Shown here piece after piece: positions 47,801-59,189 of a stretch of DNA of 64,000 nucleotides. Made by a program: the position numbers and the translations under genes. The notes under the pieces are model-generated. The model searched no databases. It was not told the DNA's origin and saw nothing but the letters and a program-made list of their open reading frames with translations. The stretch is from positions 14,993 through 78,992 of the forward strand of contig JTDE01002089.1 of the NCBI GenBank assembly GCA_014338405.1, read 5' to 3'. Each line of letters opens with the position of its first letter. The stretch's first letter is position 1. Origin of the DNA: Paragonimus skrjabini miyazakii (lineage: Eukaryota > Platyhelminthes > Trematoda > Plagiorchiida > Troglotrematidae).

Positions 47801-50800
47801 GAGGGCTACGGTCAATCACTGTGAACAACGCGAGCAGACTGGCATGTCAGCACAGTGACCAATGAGGACAGCACGCTGCCGTGGCGTGGGATTTTGTTAT
47901 AACGAGCATCGGAGTAAAACAACTTGTTTAATTACGTCATGCGTTAAAACAAACGGGTTAAAAATGGAGCCGAGCCGACCAATAGGAAAGTCGAGTTGTC
48001 GGCACCGAGTGCATTTCTTCATTTTACTGATGCATTTTGTCTATAAAATAACCAAAAGAAACTCAGACTTGCTTTGTGCCACAAGGTTTGCTTTTGACTT
48101 TGTTCCGGAAGGTAGCGACTTTTCAACATATTGGACCAATCTTCAGCCACCTCTTGTTAAACATGTCAAAGCCGTAGACGGGATTCTAACTTTGTCTATT
48201 GTTTCCGTTTATATCCGGACTGCTGTGCACGCATTTGCCAGAACGGCTGCTAGACTGTTTCTTATCCTAGTTTCTAGAATGAGACTGGGAAATATCAACG
48301 ACTTAACAAAGAATTCCACTCACTATTTGTCTACTGTGTTATTTTCTTTAGCTTTTAGAAATTCCTGGAAGATTCCGGTCCTCAAGTTTTCTTGCATTCC
48401 ACTGAGAACCTCTGTGACGTTGGGCTAACTAGTGTATCTTAGGTATTTACTTTCTGTTCATTGTACGCTGACAAGCTGCTGATGGAGCAGACTTAAACTC
48501 TTGTCTGCACATGTTAAGTTACTTCAGTATGATGGTGCTCCTTAGGCAAACAGCCGAATTGACTGTGCGTTTCGCATTGCTTACCGACTCCTTGCTAGAA
48601 TCATTTTGACATCTGTGAGCATACTTAAAGCTTTCTATTCGGTGTAGTACGATGCAGTCATACGTCAGGCCAGAACAACTGATGTAATTAACTTCTTTCA
48701 CCTATACTGTTCAGGTGACCCAACTCGTTGAGAGAATGCAGCACTTGCTACGTGGCTTCCAACAATGAACAACGTGACTCATGTTGCTCACACATTACTG
48801 ACGCCCCCTCTGTTAGCGTAACACCTAGGACAATGATTGATTCTACCTGCAAGGAAACCTTTGGAGAAACGTCTGAGTTGGAAACCGTAAGACTCCAGAA
48901 AGCTACTTGGGCCCTCTGAGGTGCAGATTAGTTAACAGAAATCATTAAATTTGATAACCAAAGTGAATAATTAGTGCAAGTGCACGTAGCGTACGAGACC
49001 GGTTTAGCTCCATGATCAGTTGCTTCGAGTGTCTAAGCCTGAAGGTCAGGCTCGCTGTTTCCGCATGCATTCCAAATGGTCATATTAGTTTGCCATCAAC
49101 TACAAGAGATTAATAATCTGGAAAGTCTATCCCAAGTTTCGCTCTAGCCCCAGCGAAACTTGATCTTCTTACATGGATACTCAATGTTCAAGTTTGTCCG
49201 CTCATCGACGTTTGGAATCAATCGTGAAATCCCTGGATAAAATTGCTGAGTATTAGCCGCACGTTAGGAATCGTCCTTCCAAAACTACGGAGGTCAGATT
49301 TTCTGCACACAGTTCCAGCTTGGTGATATGGGATTTTTGCCGGTGGTCACTGTATCATAACCAGCATCTACTTGTTTGAAGAAGATCGCGTTTTCTGCTG
49401 ATGGTTCAGCGTTCCGTTTTTGTAGCATTCATCGTTCGGAACTTCTGTCCTGTTCTGGTCGTTGGTCGAAGTTGATATCACTCACCCAGGAAAAGGAGTT
49501 TGGACGAATCTGTTCTAAAGCAGAAAAAAGAAACTTGTCCTAAAGGTGTGATGGACTGTTTCTTACCAGCCAGTTGGATCTCAAATATGGGAAGGGCGAC
49601 GGAGCAGCAGAACACATCTCTAACGTGATCCAGTTCTCTGTGCTATCTGCGCGCACATCCTAATCGGGTGACACGCTGATCTGTGAAACACGCAGCCAAT
49701 TAGACGATTCATAATCGACTAACATTGCATGTTCCACTCCGTACGCCTGATCTCATACTAGCAGATGGGGTTAAACTGTAATGAAGGCAGTGAGCCTGGC
49801 ATGCGTTTCATCTGGATGAACAAGTGGGAGGAGTGTGGAGAACAGGATGTGCAACAATGGGTCATCACATATCTTCGCAAGAGTTTGTCTTCCCGGAGTT
49901 AAAGAATTTTCCACAGACTCTTGATCATGAATCACCATGACATTTTCTCCTTCCGTTTTGTTGCTTTCCTACTGTTTCTGGTTGTGTCAGGATAATCCAT
50001 GTCATACTTAATAGTTATACCACCGCCTAGTAACCCCGTGCGCTGCAGTACCTACACATGGAACTCTTCAGACGGGGACATCACCGAAAAGTAAGAGCTA
50101 TTTTATCTTCGCGAAGAATTTTCTTGGTCGACGTCAATAACCTTCTTGAAATACCAACCAAGAGAATATGTTACCCCTAAACACTCACCTTTTTGATATT
50201 GCAGTTATTACACTTAATGGATTAGTATCTCTCAAATGGATCCCACCAACCATATAAGTTCATTTTGGTTGGTAGTCATATACTTATTTATCGAATACAT
50301 ACCAGAAAATGATGGATCAGCGGTCGAAGGTACAGTAACATTGGGTCAATAACATGTCAGAAGTCCAATTGTTTAAAGAAGAGGAAGAAAGTGTACTAGC
50401 CTTGTCACTTGCTTTTTTGGTCAACCAGAAGGGTTAACTTCATTTAGTCTTGCTTCATTTGCCTGACTGACTCGCTTCTAATCAATAAAAGAGGATGCTA
50501 TGTTGAACTGACTATCAGTATACAGTATTTTGTTAAGCAGGCACAAAGTAAACCTACAACAGCCATCTCAGTCTCTCCATTATGTAAGCTCAACCATCTC
50601 GTTGAAAAATGTTAGGCTATCAGCTCTGAGATTTCATCAGTCTATCCACGACAACGGGCGATATTTTTCAACAGGTGAACAGTACTAACCGTGTGCTAGA
50701 TTAGGATATTTCATTCACAATCATATAAATTCACGTTCTTGGTTTTGATTCACGTTGTTCTCCCCTATCACCACCTTGTAGATTGATCAATAAAATCAAA

Positions 50801-53800
50801 CCCGGGAGTGTGAAAAGAATCAATGAGAACTCTACAATGCCCTTCAAAATTATGGAGAATATCAATGCATTTCAGGAAGCGATCAAAGCCTACGGCGTGC
50901 CTGCCTCTGATGTGTTTCAGACGGTTGATTTGTTTGAGAAGAAAGATATCGCACAAGTTACACAATGTATATTCGCATTGGGTAGGACGGTGAGTCACTT
51001 TTAATGGTTGTTCACAAATGAGATAACCTCACTGTGTGATGTATCGGACGCAACCTGCCCGGTATTACGACAGTTCTTCACTTTTAATGGATGGCTACCA
51101 GTCGTCTTTGCATCATATCCCTAAACAGCAGCAACGAAAAATTCATCCCCGCAATTTTTCATTAAGTGAATTTAGTTATGTACATATTCGATGTAATTAA
51201 AACAATTTTAAGTGAACCAAGAGGCAATAACTGGAAAATAAGTAACTCACACCCAGCACGGTTTTACGGTAGCGCCTGACATTGCAGTAGAAGCACATAT
51301 TGCTGATATGGACCTCCAAGTTGACTCAAAAAAGGGCCTCTTTTGTAGTTTAAAAGACACCCATCGGCATCTCCAGGCTGGTCATCACAAAATTTGGTCA
51401 CATTAGAATCAATTTCAGAAGGATTATATAATCTTTTGTTTTCAGGAATGTTTTATGTTAACCTTTCAATTACAGTGACCAAAATACGCATCACTTGTCC
51501 CCATTCACAACCTCATTTTCAGCCGGCAGTTGTGTGGTGCATCTGCATTTGTTTATCCAGACCACTGGTCGTAAACACTGTCGATCCATCATTTGAGTAG
51601 TTGACTCAGCATTTGTTTATCTTGCATAGACTACTGACATCCTACTTGTTCTTGTTTAGTTTTGCAAACGGTGTTATATTCAATAAACCCACGCAACTAT
51701 AACAACAACACCAGCTGAACATCACTTTCGGTTGTTTAAGTCTGTTTAATTCCTTTAGAATTTTCAGTCAGCCTCTTTTGAATAGAAATACTAGGCTTGA
51801 GTTTCAATTCTGCTTGATTTGTTACCACTAATCGACAACTCCTTGACCACAGGCTCCAAGTAGAGTTGAAATCGCCGGTTTTAACTCATCGGCTTGCATT
51901 ATTGATGAAGGACGAGGAGAATTGGCTGGTTCAGGTTGCATTAAACTGGCATTAATTTACGTTCACTTCTTCGATCTCTCGAAGAGGCTCTGTTTTCGGT
52001 GCAGATAATTTGTCGGTCTGTATGTTTACACTATTTACAGAAGCTCGAGTGTGACATCAACTGAGATAGCATTGTATACATTCAAAAAATAACATCTGGC
52101 TTAAATTTCGTTCATGTTGGAGTTCCTCTACATTGCCCAATCATCTCATGAAGCCAAACAGTTTTTGATGCACGAACTTGCTTTATTGTTTAGCTGTAAC
52201 AAGGAAGCACTTTGAGTTTAGCACCTGGTAGAAATGAGCTGACTGAAAAACCGATCCGAATGTACGAGTAACCAAAAATGCGGTCCAATGTATGAGGGGG
52301 GTTATTTCTTAATTGGATCCACAAGACTTTCAATTAATGATTGAGTCAAGTTGTAGTAATTTACATAAAAAATATGGCGGTTAGTAACACCAGTTTTTAT
52401 ATTAGACCTATTTAGAGACCCCAAGATCAACCACTTGAGAAGTGTGACGGTACTTTACTCGCGTCATAAAACTCAAGTCTAAAATATACACTTCAAACAT
52501 GTGTGAGCTGGCTGACAGGCTGTGTCTTCGGACTAGAAATTGACAGATATTTTATTACGACAGCATAATCAATGTTTGTGTCAAATGTTTGACATAATTT
52601 TAACATAACTTTAAACCCATTCATTCTAGCACTTAAAAAAATACGCCACTGGAACGTTAGGATAGTCACTGTCATTCCTGTGCATTTTAAAACATGACAT
52701 TTCATACTGTCCAAGCAAATGAGCATTTAAGTGAACTTAAATGGTGTTCACACAAAGCAAACGGCGTTAAAATAACAACAGTTATGTCAATTTATTGTTG
52801 TAACTAGAGAAACACAACAGAAACCCATGGATGAGTGTGTTTGATGATGTCTGAACAAATTGCAAGGTGAGATATCTTATACTATGACTTAAACCATCCA
52901 AATCTTTCGATACTTTCTGTCTTGGATAACCGTTTAACGGTCTGAAAAAAATCGATTTCTGTCCTGTAAGAAATTGCTTGTGAGTAAAGGGATCTTTTGA
53001 GCTTGTCATCGTTGTGTGTATACATCGAAAAACCCAGAGATTTGCTACGTCAGCTCTCCTGGCCCATTAGATCGCACTGTTTACTGCGTCGTGCAGAATT
53101 AAATGGCTTAATAGGCCGTTAAATTGATTTATATTTTGCTTCGGCTACTTAGCCATTGATATGTTTGATAAGTAAATGCTTTTATATCTGATCCTTACTT
53201 TTTCCAAACAAAAAATTATGAAGGGATATTGGCAACACAGCCAATTGCATAAAACTGTTTCTGAGATGTATCTTGTGCTAATCCACGAATTAGTCTCTGA
53301 TTACATATAACTAGTCAAGATTATCACATACAGTGGTCACATTGACGACATTGGAAGGCCCATTTTAAGAGAAATGGAGAAAACGAATCTCCGTGACCTG
53401 ACCCACCGATATGAATAAACGACACACGCGGTCAGCAGATTATATACTTTATAGTTGTTTTGATTAGCCTAAACTATATACACTTTATGTTTTGTTGACG
53501 CGACTGCTGACAGTATGTGTTTCTCTCATCCTTAACGGAGTTATATTTAGCCATGATAATTTTAAACAAACAACCAGCCACAAGGGACTTTGTGTCAGTG
53601 ACCAAACTAATCATCACATCAAAATTAAAGTGCTGGTCTTGTAAAATAACACAAATCATTTCTTGCCTTTTTGTGAATGCATTGTTTTTTTCAGTGTCAA
53701 ACTCATCCCGAATACACCGGACCTAGTCTGGGACCTAAGTTGGCACAAGAAAATAAAAGAGAATTCACAGAAGAACAATTGCGTGAGGGAGCAAATGTGA

Positions 53801-53880
53801 TCAGTCTACAATACGGAACCAACAAAGGTGCATCTCAAGCTGGTATGACAATGGGAAAGCAACGAATGATAATAGATTAG
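41820..53880 (+). CDS. Myophilin-like calponin/transgelin (four exons)
   Basis: Actin-binding calponin-family protein of muscle. Coding segments are 41820-41870, 45541-45668, 50782-50989 and 53695-53880, giving 190 residues. From memory this equals the length of tapeworm myophilin. A calponin-homology domain covers roughly residues 25-130: ALDWIEAVLG, DGVILCKLINKIKPGSV, FKIMENINAFQEAIKAYGVP, DVFQTVDLFEKKDIAQV and FALGRT are family hallmarks. A single calponin repeat lies at about 162-186 (GANVISLQYGTNKGASQAGM), fewer than the three of vertebrate calponins and like transgelin. All three introns are GT-AG, and the one split codon (Lys60) joins correctly. No stop or frameshift is seen. Exon 1 is also present at 42066-42116 because of an unresolved contig overlap. 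Start chosen at the first in-frame ATG, which gives the typical short N-terminus. Confidence 0.95.
41963..42062. other. Assembly gap, exactly 100 N
   Basis: Exactly 100 Ns, a common placeholder for a gap of unknown size. It is flanked by two near-identical 146-bp sequences that end at its edges. Confidence 0.98.
42063..42208 (+). repeat. Second copy of myophilin exon 1 and intron start (probable unmerged contig overlap)
   Basis: This matches 41817-41962 base for base except three substitutions, all in the intron part. It carries exon 1 again at 42066-42116 with the same GTAAGC donor. The duplication spans exactly from gap edge to gap edge, so it is most likely two contig ends, possibly two haplotypes, that were not merged. 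A real tandem exon duplication is less likely. Confidence 0.85.
42209..43255. other. Myophilin intron 1, first part
   Basis: No gene seen. A short AT-rich trinucleotide run (ataataatagtaatagtaat) lies near 43003-43026. Confidence 0.4.
43256..43322 (-). mobile_element. SINE family 1 tail fragment, inverted
   Basis: ctcgagtgtgactactg, cagtagtgcatat and cacctcggtct parallel the tail of the minus-strand SINE-like copies. It abuts a plus-strand copy at 43323, forming an inverted pair. Confidence 0.5.
43323..43520 (+). mobile_element. tRNA-derived SINE-like repeat, family 1
   Basis: Plus-strand copy with A-box-like gatagtggcc, B-box-like agttctagtcg and the tail gatgagctctaacaag, ggaaggagccgact. 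It lies in myophilin intron 1. Confidence 0.6.
43521..44819. other. Myophilin intron 1, middle part
   Basis: No gene or repeat recognised. Confidence 0.4.
44820..44950 (-). mobile_element. tRNA-like SINE fragment, family 2
   Basis: On the minus strand this carries an exact B-box consensus GGTTCGAATCC (within cgttggttcgaatccaacc). The block before it resembles 4718-4800. The flanking bases also form a 5-bp stem typical of a T arm, but no full clover-leaf is visible, so a SINE is favoured over a tRNA gene. It lies in myophilin intron 1. Confidence 0.5.
45541..45668 (+). CDS. Myophilin coding exon 2
   Basis: Acceptor cttatgtcag, donor GTGAGT. Codes for residues 18 to 59 plus two bases of Lys60. 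It begins LEGKRDRDQEASALDWIEAV and ends DGVILC, the first half of the calponin-homology domain. Confidence 0.95.
45669..47009. other. Myophilin intron 2, first part
   Basis: No gene or repeat recognised; a short plus frame at 46802-47005 has no motif. Confidence 0.4.
47010..47460 (+). other. Stop-poor stretch, possible decayed coding sequence
   Basis: One plus frame has a single stop (TAA at about 47212) over about 140 codons. It reads SVKKINLHKRCRHATKLKKP, HGPDVYQAHGYIYASVVEEC and, after the stop, RLETIEKRLQYLDHVSGQKC and NTIDIPHCFIRHILNFIFSD. It looks like a decayed protein-coding piece, perhaps of an element inserted in myophilin intron 2, but I recognise no family. Confidence 0.25.
47862..48428 (+). 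other. 188-codon open frame in myophilin intron 2
   Basis: One of the longest uninterrupted frames in the window. Pieces include KITKRNSDLLCATRFAFDFV, HVKAVDGILTLSIVSVYIRT and RTAARLFLILVSRMRLGNIN; two stretches are hydrophobic. It overlaps promoter-like motifs: ccaat at 47859 and 47979 and ctataaaata at 48041. No domain is recognised. A retroelement LTR or a chance frame are alternatives to a gene. Confidence 0.3.
48041..48050 (+). promoter_or_regulatory. TATA-like box within intron 2
   Basis: ctataaaata, with ccaat boxes 58 and 178 bases upstream, forms a core-promoter-like set. It could belong to an LTR. No transcript support. Confidence 0.25.
48429..50781. other. Myophilin intron 2, last part
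   Basis: No recognised gene or repeat. A tRNA-like trace near 49000 was rejected. Confidence 0.4.
50782..50989 (+). CDS. Myophilin coding exon 3
   Basis: Acceptor caccttgtag, donor GTGAGT. The first base completes Lys60; the exon codes for residues 61-129, from LINKIKPGSVKRINENST to FALGRT, the second half of the calponin-homology domain. Confidence 0.95.
50990..53694. other. Myophilin intron 3
   Basis: About 2.7 kb. It includes a decayed SINE family 1 tail at 51770-51835 (minus: cagtcagcctctttt, actaggcttgagtttcaatt). No gene seen. Confidence 0.45.
53695..53880 (+). CDS. Myophilin terminal coding exon
   Basis: Acceptor with a T tract (attgtttttttcag). Codes for residues 130-190 from CQTHPEYTGPSLGPKLA to KQRMIID and TAG. 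It holds the linker and the single calponin repeat (ISLQYGTNKGASQAGMTMGK). A possible polyadenylation signal ATTAAA is at 54103-54108. Confidence 0.95.
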   Translation, partial: CQTHPEYTGPSLGPKLAQENKREFTEEQLREGANVISLQYGTNKGASQAGMTMGKQRMIID

Positions 53881-55669
53881 AGACTGTTGCGTATGAAGAA
53901 CATTCTATCATGTTCTCTTCAATTAATCTGTTTGTTTTCGACACATTTCTGTTTGTCTTCACTTTGGTTCACTTGTTAAAAATTATTCAGCATTTTCATG
54001 TTACCTCATCACTGTCACATTGTTTACAAAATGTGACACCCCTTTCAAAAACCTTCTGTGTTTGTTGATCTTCGGTAACTAAATTAATTTCATTAATGTT
54101 ATATTAAATATTAGTGGACTGATCTTTCGATATTCAATGTTTATTCTAGTACCCAGGGGTCCCTAAGAGGGTAAAGAAGTACAACAGACTTATAAACCGG
54201 TTTTGATAAAGTATGGAGTAAATTAATAGGTTGAGTTACACATTATATCATTTGTTTCTATTTCCAGTCTATATACATTAGTTAGTCTTTAATCGGCCTG
54301 TGTTCAGACAATATAATGTTTGATATAAATCATGTCGCAAGTATACAAAATTAATCTGTAATAGGCAGTTTATTGGGCTCAACACACCTACGATTAATTT
54401 CACAAACAGTTATTGTCCCTTTTCTCATAAACCTAAAGCGACTTACATTTTTATTAGGTGGCCTGTAAACTATCAGACTCCCAACATTGTTTCAGGAGGA
54501 ATAGAGCAAGATTTTGTTTTACAAAAAGTTGTCCTCAATGACCAGTGGACAAACAATTCAACATACTGAAGTCAAGTCCGTACCACATAAGGCATGACAC
54601 CAAACACACAACACGTAAATTTGTATCGAAACGGTAGTCACCATAGTAGTCCAAACACACTACCGAGCCATTGGGGCAGTTAGCAGTAAAGCATAATAAT
54701 TATTTTTCCTAGCTGTTGTAAACCTGGTTGGCTGCCAGGTTCTCTAATGAGGCCAGCCGGGGGATCAGAGGTCCATGAAAACCACATCCCGGAAGCTACA
54801 CAGAATCTGCAGTTCTCGAGTTTTTGGTGGTGAATTTCATTCCATTTCGGTAAGCAATCGTTGGCTATTTCTTACCTTGCACTAACAAACTGAAAACTCT
54901 ACAAAGAGTGTGCGGCGTTGTAAACAATTGTTAAGAGTTGGCCATTACATTATAAGACCAAGTGCCATCAATTCCAAGGCATTCTACAAAGTAATGTAAT
55001 GGCCGTCCTACCCTGCATGGGTGTCGACTGTTTAATCAAACCGTTTGTGTGTATTTGAACTAGTAACGGTCCTTCCTTCAGTGTGAACCTAAGTCGTTGA
55101 CCGAGTCACTTAGTGTTGCTAATCGCACATCCCATATCTTCTGATTTATTGCGTTCGTGACTGAAGAGACTAAACGAAATGTTGAAATCTCACATTATAT
55201 ATCCTCTTTCGCCATAGGTGAAACTTGTTTGATCCAAAGGTCCCACAGATGAGTCTGATAAGAAACTGAGGACTCACAATAGCTTTTCCATGATAAAATG
55301 GAACGCCTTAATAACAAGGTAGGTAATAGCAAAACACAGTTTTCGGTAACCAGTATGACGTTTCGGTTAATACTAACTGTACGTCACTCACGAAATATGA
55401 GGCAGCCGTTTTGACTACTTAACCAATGTTCCCATTTTCAGTACGACTGAAGTACACTATGCAAAATACCTGTCCACAATAGGTTATGAGCAGTGATTAC
55501 AGTTACTTCAAGTAGACTTGAAGGTTTGCACAAAACAGTCAGAACACAAAAACCGCACACACAAAGCGCACTGGCTCGTCAGTACTAAGTTTACGACAAC
55601 AAGAAACGGTTTTTTACGATCAAACAGTTGAGGGAGTGGGTTGGATGACCGTATGACCGGTCCTGTCTA
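53881..55669. other. Myophilin 3' flank; no further gene recognised
   Basis: The 3' UTR probably ends within the first 250 bases. The rest shows no recognised gene or repeat. Confidence 0.4.
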
Positions 55670-55945
55670 CTTTGCCTTTCTATGAACCTTTCCGGGTAAC
55701 TATTCGGCTATAGTACAGATGTGATCAAGTATAATTCATCCACAAGACTGTCCTATGTACAGATTCGTTTTGCGTGTGTGAATAGTATATTCACTAGTGC
55801 GCGCTTTTGATGGACTAATGTGAAAGTACTAAAATTCAGGTAGTGTTCGGACCATATGGATTTCCAACAAACAGCACTTTCACTAGGCCATCTACCCATC
55901 CATTTACGAGTATGTCGGTCTCAAATTCACACGTTACTTGGGGTT
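55670..55945 (-). mobile_element. Penelope-like RT thumb remnant
   Basis: The minus strand reads ESAVCWKSIWSEHYLNFSTF, then TLVHQKRALVNILFTRAKRI, aligning with KSAVYKKSMWSDQHRNFSSF and TLIHHKRTLMNTPFTRARRI in the copy at 230-830. At DNA level tgaacc, gtacagattcgt and ttcacacgttac are shared. It ends at the same boundary beyond which the first copy carries the RTE-like tail. Confidence 0.7.
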
Positions 55946-56639
55946 TGGACGCTAACCATTTAAGCGCTGCACTTGGTTATTTATTGCCTCTCTGGACTGA
56001 CTGACTATTAGTGTATTATTGGTGTGGCGTTTGTAGTATAACAGCCTCATTATGTCCGTGTATAACTCTTGCTCAATCCTCAACATGAAAGTCTGCTATG
56101 ATAGGCCCAAGTAGACTTACTAGGGCTACCCCATCTATTTAGCGGTAACACCGATTAAGAAGATGGGAGCTAACTTTTACGGAATTAGACTTGATTGCAT
56201 TCGTACTTATTGGATCGTCTCTTTTGGTACGCGCTCAATCGCTTAACCCAGAACCGAGAAAGAGAATAGGTGCGGCAACAGCGTTTATTGGGAGGACGAG
56301 GCGAGTCAGAATTAAGCCACAGAGGCTCTACATTTATAGGGCGAAATAAGTACCATACATGGCCAACAAGATGCATAGCAAAACAATCGAGACGATCATA
56401 CCTGGCAGTCAAAGTGTTAGAACAGATCACGTTATAGGGGCCATCAGAAAGTGAACACGAGAAAACAGTTCAGATAACGTACAGGCATTCGATCGCGCAG
56501 CTGCAGTCTGATTAACTGAGTGAGACTGATTAGCTGAATGGGTTAAAACATATCAATTCACTTGAGGCCGGGTCATTCAATCGATATGACGTGATTGGTC
56601 TTTGCTGCTTCGTTAGGAGATGCGTCTCCCAACAGTGCT
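55946..56639. other. No recognised gene
   Basis: The minus frame at 56185-56430 has no recognisable motif. Confidence 0.3.
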
Positions 56640-57150
56640 ACAATCTAATGATTATCCAAAAAGGGTTCATAGAAAAGCATAGAAGATCGAATCCATTATC
56701 TGAGCATATGACCACTGTGAGAAAAAGAAATTATCCATAAGTGATTATGGCGTGTATAATCAACTTATAAATTCGATTAAACAAACATTTAACGTGGCCA
56801 AACTTCGTGTATTACCTCGGACCTAGTAGCTACCGGTGCCTTTAATCAGAAGAGATCAGCCTGCCAGTGCCAATTCACATCGTGTCTACCAGGTTATGTG
56901 TAACTAAAGAATGTTATATAAGCAGAACCGAGAAGTGCCCGATCTCCAAATTGAAGAAACGTTTGCCTAAATCGGTGCAGAACCCGCCCCCCATTACTGA
57001 GGAACGGCAATATAGCTGGAACATTCAGGCAACCAGTGTCCGAGTCGTCAAATACATCTGACCACTGGTCACATCATCAATCCAGTTTGTTTGCTTAGTC
57101 GGTCGTAATCAATCGAACGAAATCGGCCTAGTTTAATCAGAAAAAAATGT
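56640..57150 (+). mobile_element. Penelope-like remnant (NGYP block to GIY-YIG)
   Basis: LQSNDYPKRVHRKA matches the NGYP block and is followed by a decayed linker (INSIKQTFNVAKL). Then CYISRTEKCPISKLKKRLPK, in the frame 56867-57061, matches the YIGRT-RC...KEHLPK core of the copy at 26440-27095, with Ser for the Gly of YIG. HLTTGHIINP follows in another frame, like TLPTGHRINP. Frame changes and stops make it inactive. Confidence 0.68.
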
Positions 57151-59189
57151 TTGTGGACTTAACCATTCCTTGGACTTAATGACCTTTCCCAACCCTGTGA
57201 TTGACTATCCATCCTTCGATATAAAAAATCCTTTCATGTTATTATAAACTTGGTACTGGCCAGTCAGTACGAAATGCTTGCCTCTATCAGCCTTCGGGTT
57301 TTGATAGTTTTGTCAAAACATTTGAAGGGAACGAACTGTCTTAAAATAGAAGGTGCTAATCATGTAACCGGAATAACTAATGTATTGATTTAATCACGAG
57401 CAGCTGGAATGCTGTACACGCACACATACACACGCACACGAATTGATAGCAATAACTGATTCAGTTACTCCCCCTTCTCCTGTTTACTTTTAGTTGCTCA
57501 GGTCTGCCATTCTCTTTTTGTTCAAATTTGGATACAGAATAACTCAAAACTGCTGACCAGCCGGAAAGCATACAACCATTGTTTTCCATCCAGCACATAC
57601 TGAGTTATCAAGTTTTGCTGACATTTGCAACATATTCACTTGGTTTCGACTATATATCAGAATGACATGAACTCAACCTCAACCATAAGCAGTGCTCAAT
57701 TATTCACACCAATGGGCTGTTTAGCAAGTTGAGGTGCACTAGGAAAAAGTTTGAATGCATACAGAATGAAAGTTAAGAGAGCATTTCAATAAAATAATAC
57801 AAGAATATGTGGGTACTATTGCAGTGAAGATGAACGATAGTAATATACTACTCATACCACCGCTATTCAGTAGTAGGACCAGAGCATATATTTTGACATC
57901 GTACAAGCCGCAGGGAAAATGCAGTAAGGAACATCAGGGTGTAACATCGCCCATAATGGTCCCTGCTACTTAAGGGATTCGAGCATTGACGTCTGCGGCG
58001 ACCGAGACGGTCTGGGGCCGAATACTGCGTGCAAATGAGTGGTTTTGTTTCTGGTCTTGTTTAAACGCTTAACCCATGTGTTGCTTTGTCGAATAAACGA
58101 CCTTTGTGCCATCCGTGTTCTTGGATCACAACATTATGTGCTAGGACTTTTGCAAGTCGCTATCTCAGATTGAAACTTCAGATGTTGTTCTGCACACCGC
58201 AAATAGTTTACCAGTCATTACAGTAACCAGAAATGTCTCGGATAAGCTGTACATATCATGACGAAATGTATTATTTTGGTCTTTAATCGACGACGAAAGG
58301 TTTTCGTAAAACAAGCTCATAGGTTTTTTTACAGAAGGGATGCAGATGCTTGCTTGTGCATTTTTGTCCGTGTGTTGATCGAGAAACAATATTATTGAAC
58401 GATTTATGGATTTGAAAAATAAATGAATGAGGGTAAATGACAAAAAACTTCGATGAAGTTGACGGCATGCAATCTTATAAAACGAACACCAAAATATACG
58501 GAAACAACACTCTGTCAGATGTGGTCATTTGCTGATTGATGAGACTGGGCTGGAAGAGTGACTGAGAGTCTATCAGTGCAGGTTGCCCAGCTATAAAAAG
58601 ATAGACCGATTTCGTTTTACTCACAAGGTTTGGTAGTATTTGCAGGTTTAAGAAAATATTAACTATGGAACAGTTTAGTTTAAGTGGTAACTCGTCCATC
58701 CCATAACACAGTTTCAGCGAGTGACCCTTTGTGCGTCCACTCTCGTTTATTGACAGCAGTTCTGCAAGTGACCTGGATTATAGGATAATTTTGTATGAGA
58801 AATAGGTCTCTTCTGAGGTGCCTGTAATTCACTGAGCATTGATTAACTCACTTAGGTCTTTCTCCAGACTGCATTTTTCCGAGCCTCATGGGTGTTGTGG
58901 TGATCCATCTTTATACACTTTCGGTAAATACCGAATCTTTTTAAGATAAAGTCCACAGGTCTATATGTTCATTTCAAAGTGTGGGTGGATCATGTACGCG
59001 AACACAACATGAACGACCTCAAGGTGTATTACAACTTCTTCCCAAGTGAATCAGGATCACACTCTATAGACAGACCTAAACGGTCTGCCACTACAGTCGT
59101 TAAACAGTGTTCGAATGCTGATATGCAAAGATTGGAGTCGGAAGAATTTCAATAGAAAATGTGCGTGACTGCATTTGTTGATGTTGACC
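57151..59189. other. No recognised gene
   Basis: Includes a CA-rich stretch at 57418-57440. Short frames only. Confidence 0.35.

Noticed and set aside
49000..49060. tRNA-like stretch after cgagaccggtttagctcc
   Set aside because: No matching acceptor stem and no T-arm consensus.
52782..53009. Minus-strand frame containing NGYP
   Set aside because: The four residues recall the Penelope block, but none of the neighbouring blocks is present.
57418..57440. CA-rich repeat
   Set aside because: Ordinary short microsatellite, no regulatory inference possible.
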